From NCBI GenBank assembly GCA_963575745.1, contig CAUYUJ010021137.1, positions 87,501-149,500 on the forward strand: a stretch of DNA of 62,000 nt, read 5' to 3'. Shown here one piece after another: positions 8,922 to 19,663 of this stretch. Made by a program: the position numbers and the translations under genes. This stretch comes from Prorocentrum cordatum (lineage: Eukaryota > Sar > Dinophyceae > Prorocentrales > Prorocentraceae). Positions within the stretch are counted from its first letter, which is position 1. Each line of letters opens with the position of its first letter. A model generated the notes under the pieces. That model ran no database searches. It saw only the letters and a program-made list of their open reading frames with translations, and was not told where the DNA came from.

Positions 8922-10260
8922 ATGGGGAAAGGCTTTCCGCCGCATCAGCGCGGGAAAGCCCGCGCGGCAACCAGGAAGCGCGCCATGAAGACCACCGCGG
9001 CCAACGCCATGCAGCACATCTGTGGGGAGAAGATTCGCCGCCCCGCGAATGTTCCATATGTCCGCCACGGGGTGCCGACCGCTGCATCCCGCAACGATAG
9101 GGCAAACTGGCGCCGTTCACTCAGTGACCTGCCGAACCGCCCCGCGAGAACCGTCATCGGCCACTTAGAGAAAGACGGCATCCTGCCGGAATGGAGCGGC
9201 GAGACGCGCCCGCACTGCCACGTCGGGACGCTTGGCCCGCTCAAGAAGTATCTGCCGAAGACCGGAGGTTGGGCTTATCGGTGCGGCCATGACGCGCGCC
9301 GTCGGCACGTGGTCCCCCACGCGTTCCACCCGATCTTCGCGGTGGGGACAGGTCAGTCCCACGTGAGCTTGACGGACCAGGCGGCCATCCTCCTCGTTGC
9401 TGTGTCTGGATGCAGCCAAAACCAGGCCAGGAAGCTGCTGAAGCACAACCACAAAACTACGCAGCGGATATATAGTTCACTGCACGCCGCCCGCGCCAAG
9501 AACGCTTCCATCTATGAGAAGAAGATCAAATTCGGCAAGCCGGCAAACTGGGCGGACGTCGGGGCGGACGAGGTCGACCTCGCGAAGACCGAAGTGCCGA
9601 ATGCTGGCCCGCACACGGCGAAGCCAATCCAGTGGGACCAGCGGGGCGGCATCGTGCAGCGCGGCGCGCCCAAGTCGTTGGTCCTGTTCAAGCTCAGGGC
9701 GCCAGGGCCAGGTCCAATCCGCAAGCGCGATTGGGCGCCGCTGGCAGAGAAGTGGCTCAAGAACCGCGCGGTGGTCCTGCACACGGACGGCGCGAAGTCC
9801 CACCGCATGAAGGTCGACGGCGCGAAGCACGATTGGGTTGTGTACATGAAGAAGAAGATTCGCGTGAGAGGCAACCGCGGTTTGAAAAGACGGCGCGAGC
9901 ACCAAACCATCACTCTGTGTATGAAAAAACCATGTTCGGTGTCTGCGTCGGCTCTTCAAGCTCGCAGGCAAATGGGTCTGGCTGAAACCCGCCTACGTGA
10001 AGACGCGGTATCACAATGTGCCTGACGAGGACGACCCGAAGAAGACAAAGAAGCTCTGGGTGCGTAGCGGGACGCAGATCATCGACGGCATCTGGGGGCG
10101 CCTGCGCACCTTCATTGGCAAGCAGAAGCAGGCGGGCTCCAGAGCGCTGACGCACAAGATTCGGTCTTTCTAGTGGTGCCAGTGGCACCGCGGTTGCGAT
10201 CTGTGGCCAGAGACTGGGAACATGTTACAGGATGCTTTCTCCAGGGATCACTGCGTCTGA
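8922..10260 (+). pseudogene. IS1595/ISXO2-like transposase, frameshifted
   Basis: A DDE transposase of the IS1595/ISXO2 type (eukaryotic relatives: Merlin), which would cut and join transposon ends. Start is ATG 8922 in GCCGCCGCCATGG. Residues ~97-138 are a decayed zinc ribbon (YRCGHDARRRHVVPHAFHPI), and ~148-200 a helical linker. The catalytic core has first Asp in ADEVDLAK (D216), second Asp in VVLHTDGAKSH (D289), and third acid in TQIIDGIWGRLR (GAC 10084-10086). Frame 0 fails after A-run 9924-9929: removing one A joins it to the frame that reads RLFKLAGKWVWLKPAYVK. TAG 10171-10173 then interrupts the family's usual C-terminal tail, which continues in frame as WCQWHRGCDLW to TGA 10258-10260. 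So there are two lesions. An intron at 9919-9967 would also fix the frame but deletes conserved-looking coding sequence. Possibly a mobile-element relic rather than a host gene. Confidence 0.8.
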
Positions 10261-10391
10261 TCGGGCCCCGCGCGCTCTGACTCAGCCCGCTCGCTTTTGC
10301 CATCCCAATCAACATTGCATTATGATCGCGCGTCGCCTACACTGTCTGTAGTGCAATGTGTTTTCAGCGCGCTGGAGGTTGCCGTTTCAGG

Positions 10392-10432
10392 GCCGAGCGC
10401 ATGCTGAGCTAGAAGACAGCTCAAGCGAATGT
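10392..10432 (+). ncRNA. Covarying hairpin motif, copy 5
   Basis: CGAGCGCATGCT, stem GAGCT (10406-10410), loop AGAAGAC, stem AGCTC (10418-10422), then AAGCGAATGT (one change in the GCGAAAGT box). Lies 146 bases after the ancestral stop of the transposase. Confidence 0.45.
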
Positions 10433-10566
10433 AGGCACTAGCGGCAACACTCAGGAATCGAGTTCTCGAGTTCGACATCATTTTTGTTCGCGGATCAAAA
10501 AGGAGCTCACAACCTGTACTTTCTGTCACATAGATCCAACATGGAGTTCAACAAGTTCCTATGGTA

Positions 10567-11188
10567 CAGATTACAATAAGATTTTTTCCAGCAAAACACA
10601 ATGATTTGGCATACAAAACCAATTGTCCTTGTGAACACACACTGTTTTTGTTTCCAAGATCAAATTTCCATATGAAAACACAATGTTGTTGCATTCAAAA
10701 CACATTTCCTTATGAAAACACAAGTTTTTTGCATCCCCAAACAATTGTTCTTGCGGAAACACAATGCTTTTGCATCCAAAACCAATTTACATATGGAAAC
10801 ACACTTTTTTTACTACAAAACAAAAACTGTTCTCCATGTGAAAACACAATGCATTGCATCAATTCCAATTTCTGAAATCAATAATGTTTTTTACATCCAT
10901 CAAAATTTCATCTTTGAATATAAAGCACAATGTTTTTCAAAACCAGTTTTTGCTTGTGAAAACACAATGCATTTTTTATAGCGAAACCAACTTTGCTTGT
11001 GAAAACACACTGTTTTTGGGTTCGGATATCACGAAACCTTGGCAGGTTTTGTGTTTTTGTGTGTTTTGTTTACGATGTCACGAAGCCCTGGCGTTTTTTT
11101 TTTTTTTTTTTTTTTTGCCAACGGAATTTGGCCAGTCAGACTGAGTTGACGGCGGCCCCGAATTTTCGTGGGGCCCAAAAAAGATTGT

Positions 11189-11219
<31 letters not shown>

Positions 11220-11595
11220 AAACAAACAAACTCTGCCAGGGCTTCGTGACATCATAAACACAAAACAAGACAACAAATACGAAATCTGCTAATATTTCGT
11301 GATATCCGGGCTCAGAAACATCGTTTTCGCATGCAAAATTGGTTTGGGATGCGAAAACATGTTGTTTGCACAAGGAAAAAGTGGTTTTGAATGCAAAACA
11401 TTGTGTTGTTTACACGGAAAACTGATTCTGGATGCAAGAACATTGTGTTTTCATATGTAAAATTGGTTTCGAATACCAACGCATTTTGTGTTCACATGGA
11501 AAATTTGTTTTGGATGCAAAAACCTTGTGTTTTCACAGGAAAATTGGTTCTGGATGCAAAAACTTTGTGTTTTCATAAAGGAAAGTTGCACTCTT
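10567..11595. repeat. 1-kb foldback built of minisatellite units
   Basis: The left arm (10567-~11108) repeats units of about 50-60 bases containing GTGAAAACACAATG and CATCCAAAACCAATTT. The right arm (~11219-11595) carries the reverse complement of the same units. The inner parts pair specifically: GGATATCACGAAAC...GATGTCACGAAGCCCTGG at 11023-11091 against CCAGGGCTTCGTGACATC...TTTCGTGATATCC at 11236-11308. The centre holds T18, a GC-rich spacer and a (TA)n run. No ORF. Type unknown (large foldback/palindrome). Confidence 0.75.
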
Positions 11596-12560
11596 GACTT
11601 CCTGAGCCAAATTGGAATCCATTGGACTTGGGAACTGGTCAATCTCCTTGAAATTCTTATTTGAATCAAATCCAATTGAAACCCACCTCTTCCTCCTCCT
11701 CGCAAACAGTCTGAATCAAAGTCTTTTGGGCCTTCTCAAGACGCATGCGGCACAGTCTTCTGTTTGGAAGAGAAGGTCGCACCAAAGTCTTTTGGACCTG
11801 GGATCTGCTTAAGTCCGATTGAATCCTTATTTGATTCTTATTGAAGTTCAATTGAAATCCATTGTAACTCGGGTCTGGGCCATTTCTGTTTGAAACTCCG
11901 ATTTGGAATCTAATTGAATCCGATTGAAATCCTCTAGATCTGGAGCCTGCTCCAGTCGGATTGAATTTTTGTTTGGTTCCTATTCAATTCTAATCAGAAT
12001 CCTTTGGAACTGGGATCTGCTCCAGTCCGATTGAATGCTGACTTGATTCTTATTGAAACCCAATTGAAATATATAGGAACTGGGGTCTGGGCCATTTCTT
12101 TGCAATTCCTATTTGAAATCTAATACAATCCAATTGAAACTCTCTGGATCTGGAGTCTGCTCCAGTCCGATTGAATTCTTGTTTGGTTCCTATTCAATTC
12201 CAATTAAAATCTTCTGGATGTGGGATCTGCTCCAGTCCGATTGAATCCTTATTTGATTCTTATTGAAATCCAATTGAAATCCATCGGAACTGGGGTTTGG
12301 GCAATTTCTTTGAAAGTCCGATTTGGAATCTAATCGAATCCAATTGAAATCCTCAGGATCTGGAGTCTGCTCCAGTCCGATTGAATTCTTGTTTGGTTCA
12401 TATTCAAATCAAATCAAAATCCTCTGGAACTGGGATCTGCTCCAGTCCGCTTGAATCTCCATTTGATTATCATTCAAATATAATTGAAAACTCCTGGGTC
12501 TGGAAACTGCTCTGTACTATTGAATTCGTACAGGATTCAAATTGTAACTCTTGGATGCAG
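11596..12560. repeat. 71-bp repeat in a ~213-bp higher-order unit
   Basis: Successive ~71-bp monomers share CTGGRNTCTGCTCCAGTCCG and ATTGAAATCCAATTGAAATC-like segments. Three monomer types alternate in fixed order. One is marked by GGGATCTGCTCCAG (about 11800, 12010, 12226, 12430), one by GGGTCTGGGCCATTTC, and one by GGAGTCTGCTCCAG. This gives a higher-order period near 213. No coding signal. Confidence 0.75.
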
Positions 12561-12628
12561 ACATACAGGGAGATATATGCATGAAGACTACCAGAAAAAC
12601 TATGAGGACGGAGTGCTGGGGGGGTGTC

Positions 12629-12630
<2 letters not shown>

Positions 12631-12682
<52 letters not shown>

Positions 12683-12684
12683 CA
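12631..12684. repeat. (TA)n microsatellite
   Basis: Abuts the 5' end of the tyrosine-recombinase retrotransposon. TA-rich sequence also abuts its 3' end, so the element may have inserted in a (TA)n tract. Confidence 0.9.
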
Positions 12685-12686
12685 CA

Positions 12687-12769
12687 TGGTTTGATTTTCA
12701 GATCTGGAAGCGAGGAAGGAGCGAGCAGGCGGCCGCACCGCTCCGCGGCCGACATGCTCAAGGCCCCGA
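12687..12769 (+). repeat. Split direct repeat A1
   Basis: Begins TGGTTTGATTTTCAGATC, runs through GCGAGGAAGGAGCGAGCAGG to GGCCCCGA. Matches A2 (19805-19888) with a handful of substitutions and one T insertion. It marks the 5' end of the element. Confidence 0.75.
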
Positions 12770-14687
12770 GGCCCCCCGGGCTTCCGCGCTGGACCTGCGT
12801 GGACCGGGCGGCCTAGCTGCTGAAGGAGGCTGCCAGGGGGTTCGCCGCGGGCGCGGCGGCTTGGGGAGCGGCCGGGGGGGCGCAGTGCGCAGCTGCGCCG
12901 CCCTGCCCGGCTTGCACCTGCCAGTGCGAGCCGCGTCTGGTCTGCCCCGGCGGCAGCCGCGCCGAGGCGGGCGCGCCAGGGCTGGCAGTGGCCGCCGTTG
13001 CCTGGGCGGGCAGCCTTGCGGCCTCCGCCATTGGCGCCTGGGCCTGCGCCGGGCGGCAACCCAGGGCGGAGGCCCCGCCCGAGGCGCCAGCCGCCAGGTG
13101 GAGCGCGCCTGCGCTGCCCTCGCTTGCTGCGGCGCCCTCGGCCTCCAGAGGCGGCCCGCCTCGCTTGCTGCCTGGCCTCAGAGGCGGCTGCGGCGCAGGT
13201 GGCCGCCCCCCGCCCTCCAAGGCCCAGCTGGCCCGCTAGGCGTGGCGGCCGCGGGTGTGCACCCGCGTGTGGCGGCGGGGCTGCAGGAGGGCGACTTCAT
13301 CCTGCTGGAGTACGTCGGCTTCCCTGTCGTGATGCACGAGCGCCTCGTCATCCTCGCCCCAGACGTTGGAAGCCAGGTGTGCACGCTCACGCCAGACGAC
13401 GACAGCTACGAGGAGGACCTGCACTCGGCGGCGGACGTGCGGAGGTGGCTGCCGTGCGATGCTGGGCGCATGGGCGCCTACCCTGCGGCGGCTGGTGCAC
13501 ATGTGCATAGGTTTCGGGGTGTCCCTGCACCGCTGCGGGTCTCGCAGGTGCTGACGGCGGCGGCGGCTCGGTTCGGCGTGGGCCTCCTCCCTGGGGCGGC
13601 GGCCATCCCGAAACCCGTCGGGGCAGGAGGCGCGGCTAGGCCGCGGCCCGTCGCGGCGGCAGGAGCCCCCCCCGCGGCCGCAGCAGCGGCGGCTGCCCCT
13701 GGGCCGCCCCCAGCTGCGGCTCCGCTGGCAGGCGTGCTGGTGGCCGGGCCGCCACCGCCTGCTGCAGCTGCTGCCCCTGCCGCGCTGGGAGGCGTCGCGG
13801 GCCTTGCGGCTGCCCTGGCATTGCCGCCTGTGGGCGCGGCGGCCCCGGCGGCGCCTGCTGCGCCGGCTGCTCCACTGATTGCAGCCGTTCGAGCGCCTGG
13901 TGCTGCCCTGGCGGCTGGGGCCCCTGGCGCGGCGGCCGCGCCGGCGCAGGACGCGCGGATCCTCGCGGCCAGGTTCGATCTGCAGGGCCAGCGGCACATG
14001 GATTACCGCGCGGCGGTGATGGCCATGACGGAGGGCAGCTTCCACGATTGGCCCGTGAGGGGGCCTCGGGCAGCGCTGTGGTGCTTGAAGTTCATGGGGG
14101 CGCACGGTGGCACGCCCGCAGGCCGCCACTCACGGTGGATCTCGGAGAGGCACGAGCCTGAAGTCGACGAGCACGAGAGGGCGCGCAGGACCTTAGAGCG
14201 GATGGTGGTGCACGACCAGTTGAATGTGGCGAACCTCGCCTCGGGCGAGATGCTGGCGTGATCGGTGCAGCTCCAGGAGGCACGCTACCGCAACCGCGTG
14301 GCGCCGGCAGTGGACTCGACGAACATGGAGTCGCACGTGCTGCTGGGTACGGATCAGCTGCGCGGCAACGTCTGTGTCTCGCCCGCTTTGCAGGATCACT
14401 GCAAGGACGAGCTCAACAAGATGAATGCCTACTGGAAGGAGCAGCGCAAAGCCAGAAAGGAACACGACTTGGCCCGCAAGAACAAGAAGGGGACCAAGGG
14501 CGACATGGGCTCTGGCAAGGATGACAAGCGACCTCGGGGCGGGGGGTGGAGACTGGCGCCCACCCCCGCCAACCTGCCCTTCGGCCTGTGCTACTTCGGC
14601 TGCCGGGCCTCTTTCGGTTATTCCTGGTCGTGTTGCTGGCGAGCGGCAGCGGGGCCTGTTTCCTCTTCCCCTCCTCGGGCGGCGTGA
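12754..14687 (+). pseudogene. Gag-like ORF1 of the retrotransposon
   Basis: Likely start ATG 12754 just inside A1 (MLKAPRPPGLPRWTCVDRAA). It is interrupted by TAG 12814-12816, then continues in frame through a Cys cluster (CPACTCQCEPRLVCPGG) and a hydrophobic, possibly transmembrane segment (LAVAAVAWAGSLAASAIGAW) to a stop at 13237-13239. A frameshift near 13235 moves to the frame reading GLQEGDFILLEYVGFPVVMH, a long Ala/Pro linker (13590-13940), and the block SFHDWPVRGPRAALWCLKFM. TGA 14259-14261 splits LASGEMLA from VQLQEARYRNR; the frame is the same on both sides, consistent with a CGA-to-TGA change. The basic tail (KEQRKARKEHDLARKNKKG) ends at 14687. The order Cys cluster / hydrophobic segment / Ala-Pro linker / SFHDWPVRGPR block recalls ORF1 of abundant dinoflagellate retroelements, from memory. 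Confidence 0.65.
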
Positions 14688-16300
14688 TGGATGCCGCAGT
14701 TCTGGGCGCAGGCGCCGCGCCGAGCGTTCTGGCAGGAGCGCTGCTGCGTGGGCTGACTCGGCCAACGACGCCATTGGCGTCATGGACTCCGTCTGCGCCC
14801 CAGGGGCCCAGCCGTCGGCCGTCGGGGTTTCCGGAGGCCAGCGGGCGCCCCTCGAGCACATCCGGACAGCCTTCACCAGCCTGGCCCCGCTAGAGATTGG
14901 TGACGGCTCCCCAGAAGGTGCTCTTGCTGACCTTCTTTCGGGCTCTCCGCTGCATAACGCTGGGGGCCCGCGCCGGCCCTGCTCGCGGGACTTGATCTCG
15001 TGGCCCGACGTCGGCGACGACCCCGTGCCGCTCGCGAGTGTTGTTGCTGGCCCGGACGCTGAGTAGCTCAGGGCCTGGAGCTCGAGCGCGCTGAGAGATC
15101 GAGGAGAGGCCGGCGCCCTTTATGCAGTCAGTTTGTCCTCGTGGGCCGTGCGTCGACCCAAACTTTGCCTTCTCCCCCGGCGACTTACGCCGACTTCTTG
15201 GCCCAGATGACGAGCCGCGAGATGATCTGCTTCCAGGCGGAGGACCCTAGCATCAAGCCAATTGGTGTCTTCTGTGTGGCACGGAAGAGCAATCGTCTGA
15301 GACTGATGTTTGACACTCGCGCTGCTAACGCTAACTTCTCGGATCCGCCCGCAACGGCGCTGCCAAGTGCCGCGGCCTTCGCCGACCTGGAGGCGAAGGG
15401 TGGGAAGGTGGTCATCGCCGCGGGCGACACCGACAACGCCTTCTACCGCATGAAGATGCCCGACGGCCTCTGCAGCTACTTCAGACTCCCGCCGATCGAT
15501 CGGCGGCACCTCGAGGCGCGCGGGGTCGCAGGGCTCCCCAGCGGCGGGCGCCTGCGGGCTTGCCTCGTCGTGCTGCCCATGCGGCTCTCGTGGGCGCTCC
15601 ACCGCTGTCAGCTGGCGCTGCGGGCTGCTGTTGATCGGGCGGGCGTGCCGGGCCATCTCATCGTTGAGGATGGGCTCCCCGGAGTCGTCCTGGAGCCTGG
15701 CCGTCCGCCCGCCGTGGCAGGTTACGCGGGGTAACTACCTGACAGCGGGCGCCGACGCGACGCTCGTCGACCAGACCCTGGGCCGCATCGCGGCGGCGCT
15801 GGAGGGTGCGGGGCTGCGCGTGCACCGGCCTGATCGGGCCTCCGATTCCTGCGGCTTCTTGGACGTGGAGCTCCGCCGCGGCCGCTGGCTGGCCATCGAG
15901 GGCCGTTCCGTTTGGCGGCTGAGGTACGCAGTCGAGGAGCTGCTCTGGCGGGGCCGGGCCTCGGGGCACCTGGCGCGCGCGGTCATCGGTCACCTAGCGT
16001 GGGCTTCGATGATCAGGCGCGAGGCGCTCGGGTTGCTCAACGCCGCCTGCGCCTTCATGGTGGCCGCGGGCGCTGAGGTGCAGGTGCCTTGGCCGGCGGT
16101 CCGCGCTGAGCTGTGGCGGGCCCGCTGCTTGCTGCCGCTTCTGGTCGCGGACCTGGCGGCGCTGTGGGCGGCGCGGCTGGTGGCCGGCGGCGCCGGCGAG
16201 GAGGGGCTGGGAGCGTGCCGCAGGCATGCTCCAGCCGACCTCATCGCCAAGTGTGGGAGGCCATGCGGGCGCAGGCGGTGCCGAGTGGATGGGGGGGCGC
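14640..16300 (+). pseudogene. Reverse transcriptase region of the retrotransposon
   Basis: Copies element RNA into DNA when intact. The N-terminal part is in one frame from ~14640 (RQRGLFPLPLLG) to TAG 15064-15066. The fingers/palm continue in another frame from ~15141: TYADFLAQMTSREM, KPIGVFCVARKSNRLRLMFD, and motif A in VIAAGDTDNAFYRMKMPDGL, followed by CSYFRLPPI. The active-site strand at 15719-15740 should read Y-x-D-N/D followed by YLTAG. Here it reads Tyr-Ala-Gly and then a stop, so the catalytic Asp pair is lost and the frame shifts. The thumb continues in the next frame as NYLTAGADATLVDQTLGRIA and AIEGRSVWRLRYAVEELLWR to about 16260. Sequence to 16700 is low-conservation spacer. Not functional. 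Confidence 0.75.
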
Positions 16301-16599
16301 GCGCGCGCGACAAGGCGCTCGCCCAGCCTGCGTCGCCCGCCCACCCCCCAGAGTCTCCGCCTTCGTCAACCAGCCCCGCTCTTCCTGCAGCTGCTCCCCT
16401 GCCTGCTTCTGATCAGTCGAGCGTCAGAGACGATGCCGCGGCGGCTTCGCCTGGCACGCCTGACCTCCTCAGCGGCCTCGACGCGCACCCTGCGGGGCCC
16501 CGGGGGGCCCTCGCAGCCGAGCCGTTCAACGTGAAGGGCCCCGTCAGCGACCTCTGCAGGGACTTGACGGGTCTCGTCGCGGGCCCGGGGGGCCCCGTG

Positions 16600-17170
16600 A
16601 AGGGCGACGTCTCGGGCATCCCGTTGGTCTTGGACATCGGAAAGAGGTTGATGGACTTCGACGAGGTCCCTGCAGGGCTGTTGGGCGCCAAGTCTCGGAG
16701 GGGCGTTCTGGCCGCGCAGGTCCAGGAGGCCAGGACATATTGGGTCTGGAAACTGACGCCTTTGTAGTGGCTTACAAGCGCCTGCTTAGGTCCTCTGCGT
16801 GTTTAGGCAGGCGTGTCCTGGCCCTGGTCGATAACGTGCCGCTTTGCTCAGCTGCGGCGAAAGGAAGAGCTGGCCCCTCGCATTTACAGTTGCTTCTTTT
16901 GAAGATCTTCAGAAGGGGAAAACACGAGGCATAAGTAATCGTCGATCCCCAGGGAAATATCCGAAACTATGCGAGATGGGGGGGGGAGACAACAACCCAT
17001 AACATATCAAAACTATGGGGCATCTCTATATTTGCGTATTTTTTGTGTGTTCTGGGCCCCCATTGAGATTGCATGGTGTCACTTGCAGAGGGGGCAAGGT
17101 TGCACTGCCGATGGATTCCGTCAGAACCCAACCCCGCCGACGCTTTGTCTCGAGGTCGGCGCGCTTGGTT
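16600..17170 (+). pseudogene. RNase H domain, interrupted by a repeat
   Basis: The RNase H of the element would degrade RNA in the RNA-DNA hybrid. FDEVPAGLLGAKSRRGVLAA (~16660) is followed after a frameshift by TDAFVVAYKRLLRSSACLGR and RRVLALVDNVPLCSAAAKGR; the Asp in LVDN is a likely active-site residue. The domain is cut at ~16910 by a ~150-bp dispersed repeat and resumes at 17073 with SLAEGARLHCRWIPSEPNPA and DALSRGRR, in the same frame as before. The IPSEPNPADALSRG tail is characteristic of retroelement RNase H. Confidence 0.7.
16911..17061. mobile_element. Dispersed ~150-bp repeat, copy 1 (in RNase H)
   Basis: Shares AATCGTCGATYC, a G-run then GACRA/AACA, and a terminal GTGTGTYCNGGGCCCC with copies at 38074-38230 and 41951-42093. 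The ends are weakly inverted (GGGGAAAACAC... against GGGGCCCAGAACACAC...), suggesting a MITE-like element. It interrupts the RNase H frame of the retrotransposon. Confidence 0.65.
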
Positions 17171-17370
17171 TTCAGATGCCGCCGGCCGCGCCCGGCCGCC
17201 GCGGGGGCCCGCCGCCGGCGCGGGGCCTTTGGCGCGCGCCGCTGGCGGGGGGCCTGCTGGCGGCTGCCGCCCGCCCGCGCCGCTAAGCCTCGACGCCCGC
17301 GGCTGCGCGTCAGAGGCCAGCGGCGGCGTCGGCTGCGCCAGTCCTTCGGAGGCCGGCGCGGCGCCCTGCC

Positions 17371-18493
17371 TTGGCCGCGGCGGAGGCGCGGGAGAGGCTG
17401 GCGGCGATGGCCGCGCGCTTCCCGGCAGAGCGGCCGTCCATGGAGCCACGGAGCGCGCTTGAGACCACCGCCGCGATTCGCTCCAGCACGGAGGTGCAGT
17501 GCCGAGCGATCCTGGAGGGGTTCGTGGCTTACTGTTCGCTGAACCGCCTGGACTGGAAGGACTTCGGACAGCTGGGCGCCGCGGTGACCTGCTTCTTGAA
17601 TCGCCAGTTCATGGGGGGTGCGCCCTCGAGCCAAGATTTGTTGCTGCTGGCTGCGCTCGCCCACTTCTTCCCAAGCCTCCAGGGCTCGTGGAAGGCCCAG
17701 CTGCCGCGGGCCACCGGGAGCTCGATTGCGTGGCAGCGGAGGGTGCCAGCCATGACGAGGGCGCCCCTGCCGTGCTTCGCAGCGGCCGCCCTGGCGGGCA
17801 TGTTGGCAGTCAGCGGGCGCCGCCGCGTGGCGATCTGGGCGCTGCTTGCGTTCGGCTGCTACCTCGGGCCCTTCGAGGCGCAGGGGCTCCGGGGGGGCGT
17901 CCCTGGCGCGCCCAGTGGGGCAGGCGGCGTCCTCCGCGGGGGTCCGGGCTCCTCCTGCACCCCGCCGGCGGGGGCCGCCCGGGCAAGAGGTGTGCAGCGA
18001 AAGCGTAGTGATCGACCTCGACCAGCACCTGTGGCCGTTGCTTGCAGGCCTGCGAGGCGCAGTGGCCCTAGACCAGAGCCTCTGGGACTTCGCCCTCCCG
18101 GCGCTCAGGGGGCAGTTCAGCAGGTTCGCGAGCGCGATCGAGCTGGACGCCCTGGACCCGACGCTGTACTCGCTCAGACATGGCGGGGCGAGCTGGGATC
18201 TGCTGGAAGGCCGCCGATCGCTGGAGCAGACGCAGCGCCGCGGGCGCTGGGCGCCGCCGGGCAGCATGAAGCGCTGCGCCGAGGAGGCCTACCTGCAGGA
18301 CGCCATGACCCGAATGCCCGACTCGGCGTTCGTCCTCGGCAGAATCGGATTGTCGAGCTGGGGCCAGGGGCCAGGCCTACAGCGGTGCTCGCGCGTCTGG
18401 CAGCTGCTGCCCGAGGCCGCGCGGGCCGAGCTGCCGCAGCTTCGGCAGCTCAGGTTCAGCGCCATCTCAGAGGCCCCCTGGCCCGACAGTTGA
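17371..18493 (+). pseudogene. Tyrosine recombinase of the retrotransposon
   Basis: This enzyme would integrate circular cDNA. The N-terminal helical (core-binding) part reads GFVAYCSLNRLDWKDFGQLG and on to LLLLAALAHFFPSLQGSWK. The catalytic part starts with MTRAPLPCFAAAALAGML, then LLAFGCYLGPFEAQGL (17845-17890). A frameshift near 17950-17990 leads to SVVIDLDQHLWPLLAGL, and the box II region TLYSLRHGGASWDLL (18161-18205) and RRGRW (~18237). Two active-site residues are missing. The box I Arg of the usual YLRPxE is Gly (GGG 17866-17868), and the expected nucleophilic Tyr after GRW...S(L/M)xR is Cys (TGC 18275-18277). Both fit single substitutions. The protein is therefore inactive. Confidence 0.75.
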
Positions 18494-19230
18494 AAGAAGC
18501 TCGCCTGAAGAGATTTGGTACGTTTTTGTAGCTTTTTGCAGGGGCTGGGAAAGTCGCCGAGGCTCTCAGGGCCTCTGGCTTCGCTGCCCTCTCTTTAGAC
18601 ATCTTGCATGGCCCCATGGGGGGCCACCTCGATCGCGCGTTTGAAAGGCTTATTTCGGGATGGCTCAAGAGTGGCCTCGTCCTGGGTCGTTTTCTTGGGC
18701 ACTCCATGTGCGACTTGGGCCCGGGCTCTCAGGCGGCCTTTGCGAGACCTCGAGGCGCCCATGGGAAAGGCCGCATTAAGTGCCAGCGAGCAGTCTCGAG
18801 TGAAGATCGGAAGCGCTGCCTTCCATTTCCCTTGTGGGATCGTCCCCCCGTGCCGTTCTTTAGATGTCCCAGTGCCTCTCGAAAATCCGCAGACTTCAAT
18901 CCTGTGGGCAGCGCCTCGTCTTGTAAAGCTTGCCGCGGGCGCCGATGCAAATTCTTGCGCCTGCCATCTGTCAGCGCGGCGCCCGCTGGTGCGGGGCCGC
19001 GCCAATCCGAGGTTGGAATATCTCGTCCCTGCAGGCGTTGAGTTGCAAGTGCCCAGGGAAAGGTGGAGTCTGCTCGCGCGCGAAGCTCCGCCGCGCGGAG
19101 TCGTCAGGGGCGGCGCCCGGCGGCCGCGAATGGGCCAGCCATGCCGCGGAGTGCCCGCCTCGGTTCGTTGCCGCCGCCGCCGCTGTCCTCTCCCATTCCG
19201 CCGAACAGCTGCGCGGTCTAAAGTCGGCCG
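18494..19230 (+). pseudogene. Methyltransferase-like region of the retrotransposon
   Basis: After a frameshift the sequence reads LKRFGTFL, TAG (18529-18531), then LFAGAGKVAEALRASGFAAL. This is a glycine-rich SAM-binding-like start with a nonsense codon where Glu is expected. Next come SLDILHGPMGGHLDRAFERL and, after another shift, FLGTPCATWARAL (Pro-Cys motif like that of cytosine methyltransferases) and LENPQTSILWAA. The last part (GWNISSLQALSCKCPGKGG, then ASHAAECPPRFVAAAAAVL) is in a third frame and runs into the ATG array. DIRS-type elements often carry a methyltransferase domain; the substrate here is unknown. Confidence 0.6.
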
Positions 19231-19569
<339 letters not shown>

Positions 19570-19663
19570 GTGTGTAACTGGTCTCGCCGCAGTTGTTCAA
19601 TGTTTGGAAGCCATTAGGGGCTCCGGCCTGCGGCCAGGCCACCCGTTTGGGAAATGGGTGCTG

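Noticed and set aside
9919-9967. 49-nt GT-AG intron in the transposase
   Set aside because: It would restore the frame, but removes sequence that reads as conserved family sequence (RLFKLAG) in the shifted frame; a one-base indel in A6 is simpler.
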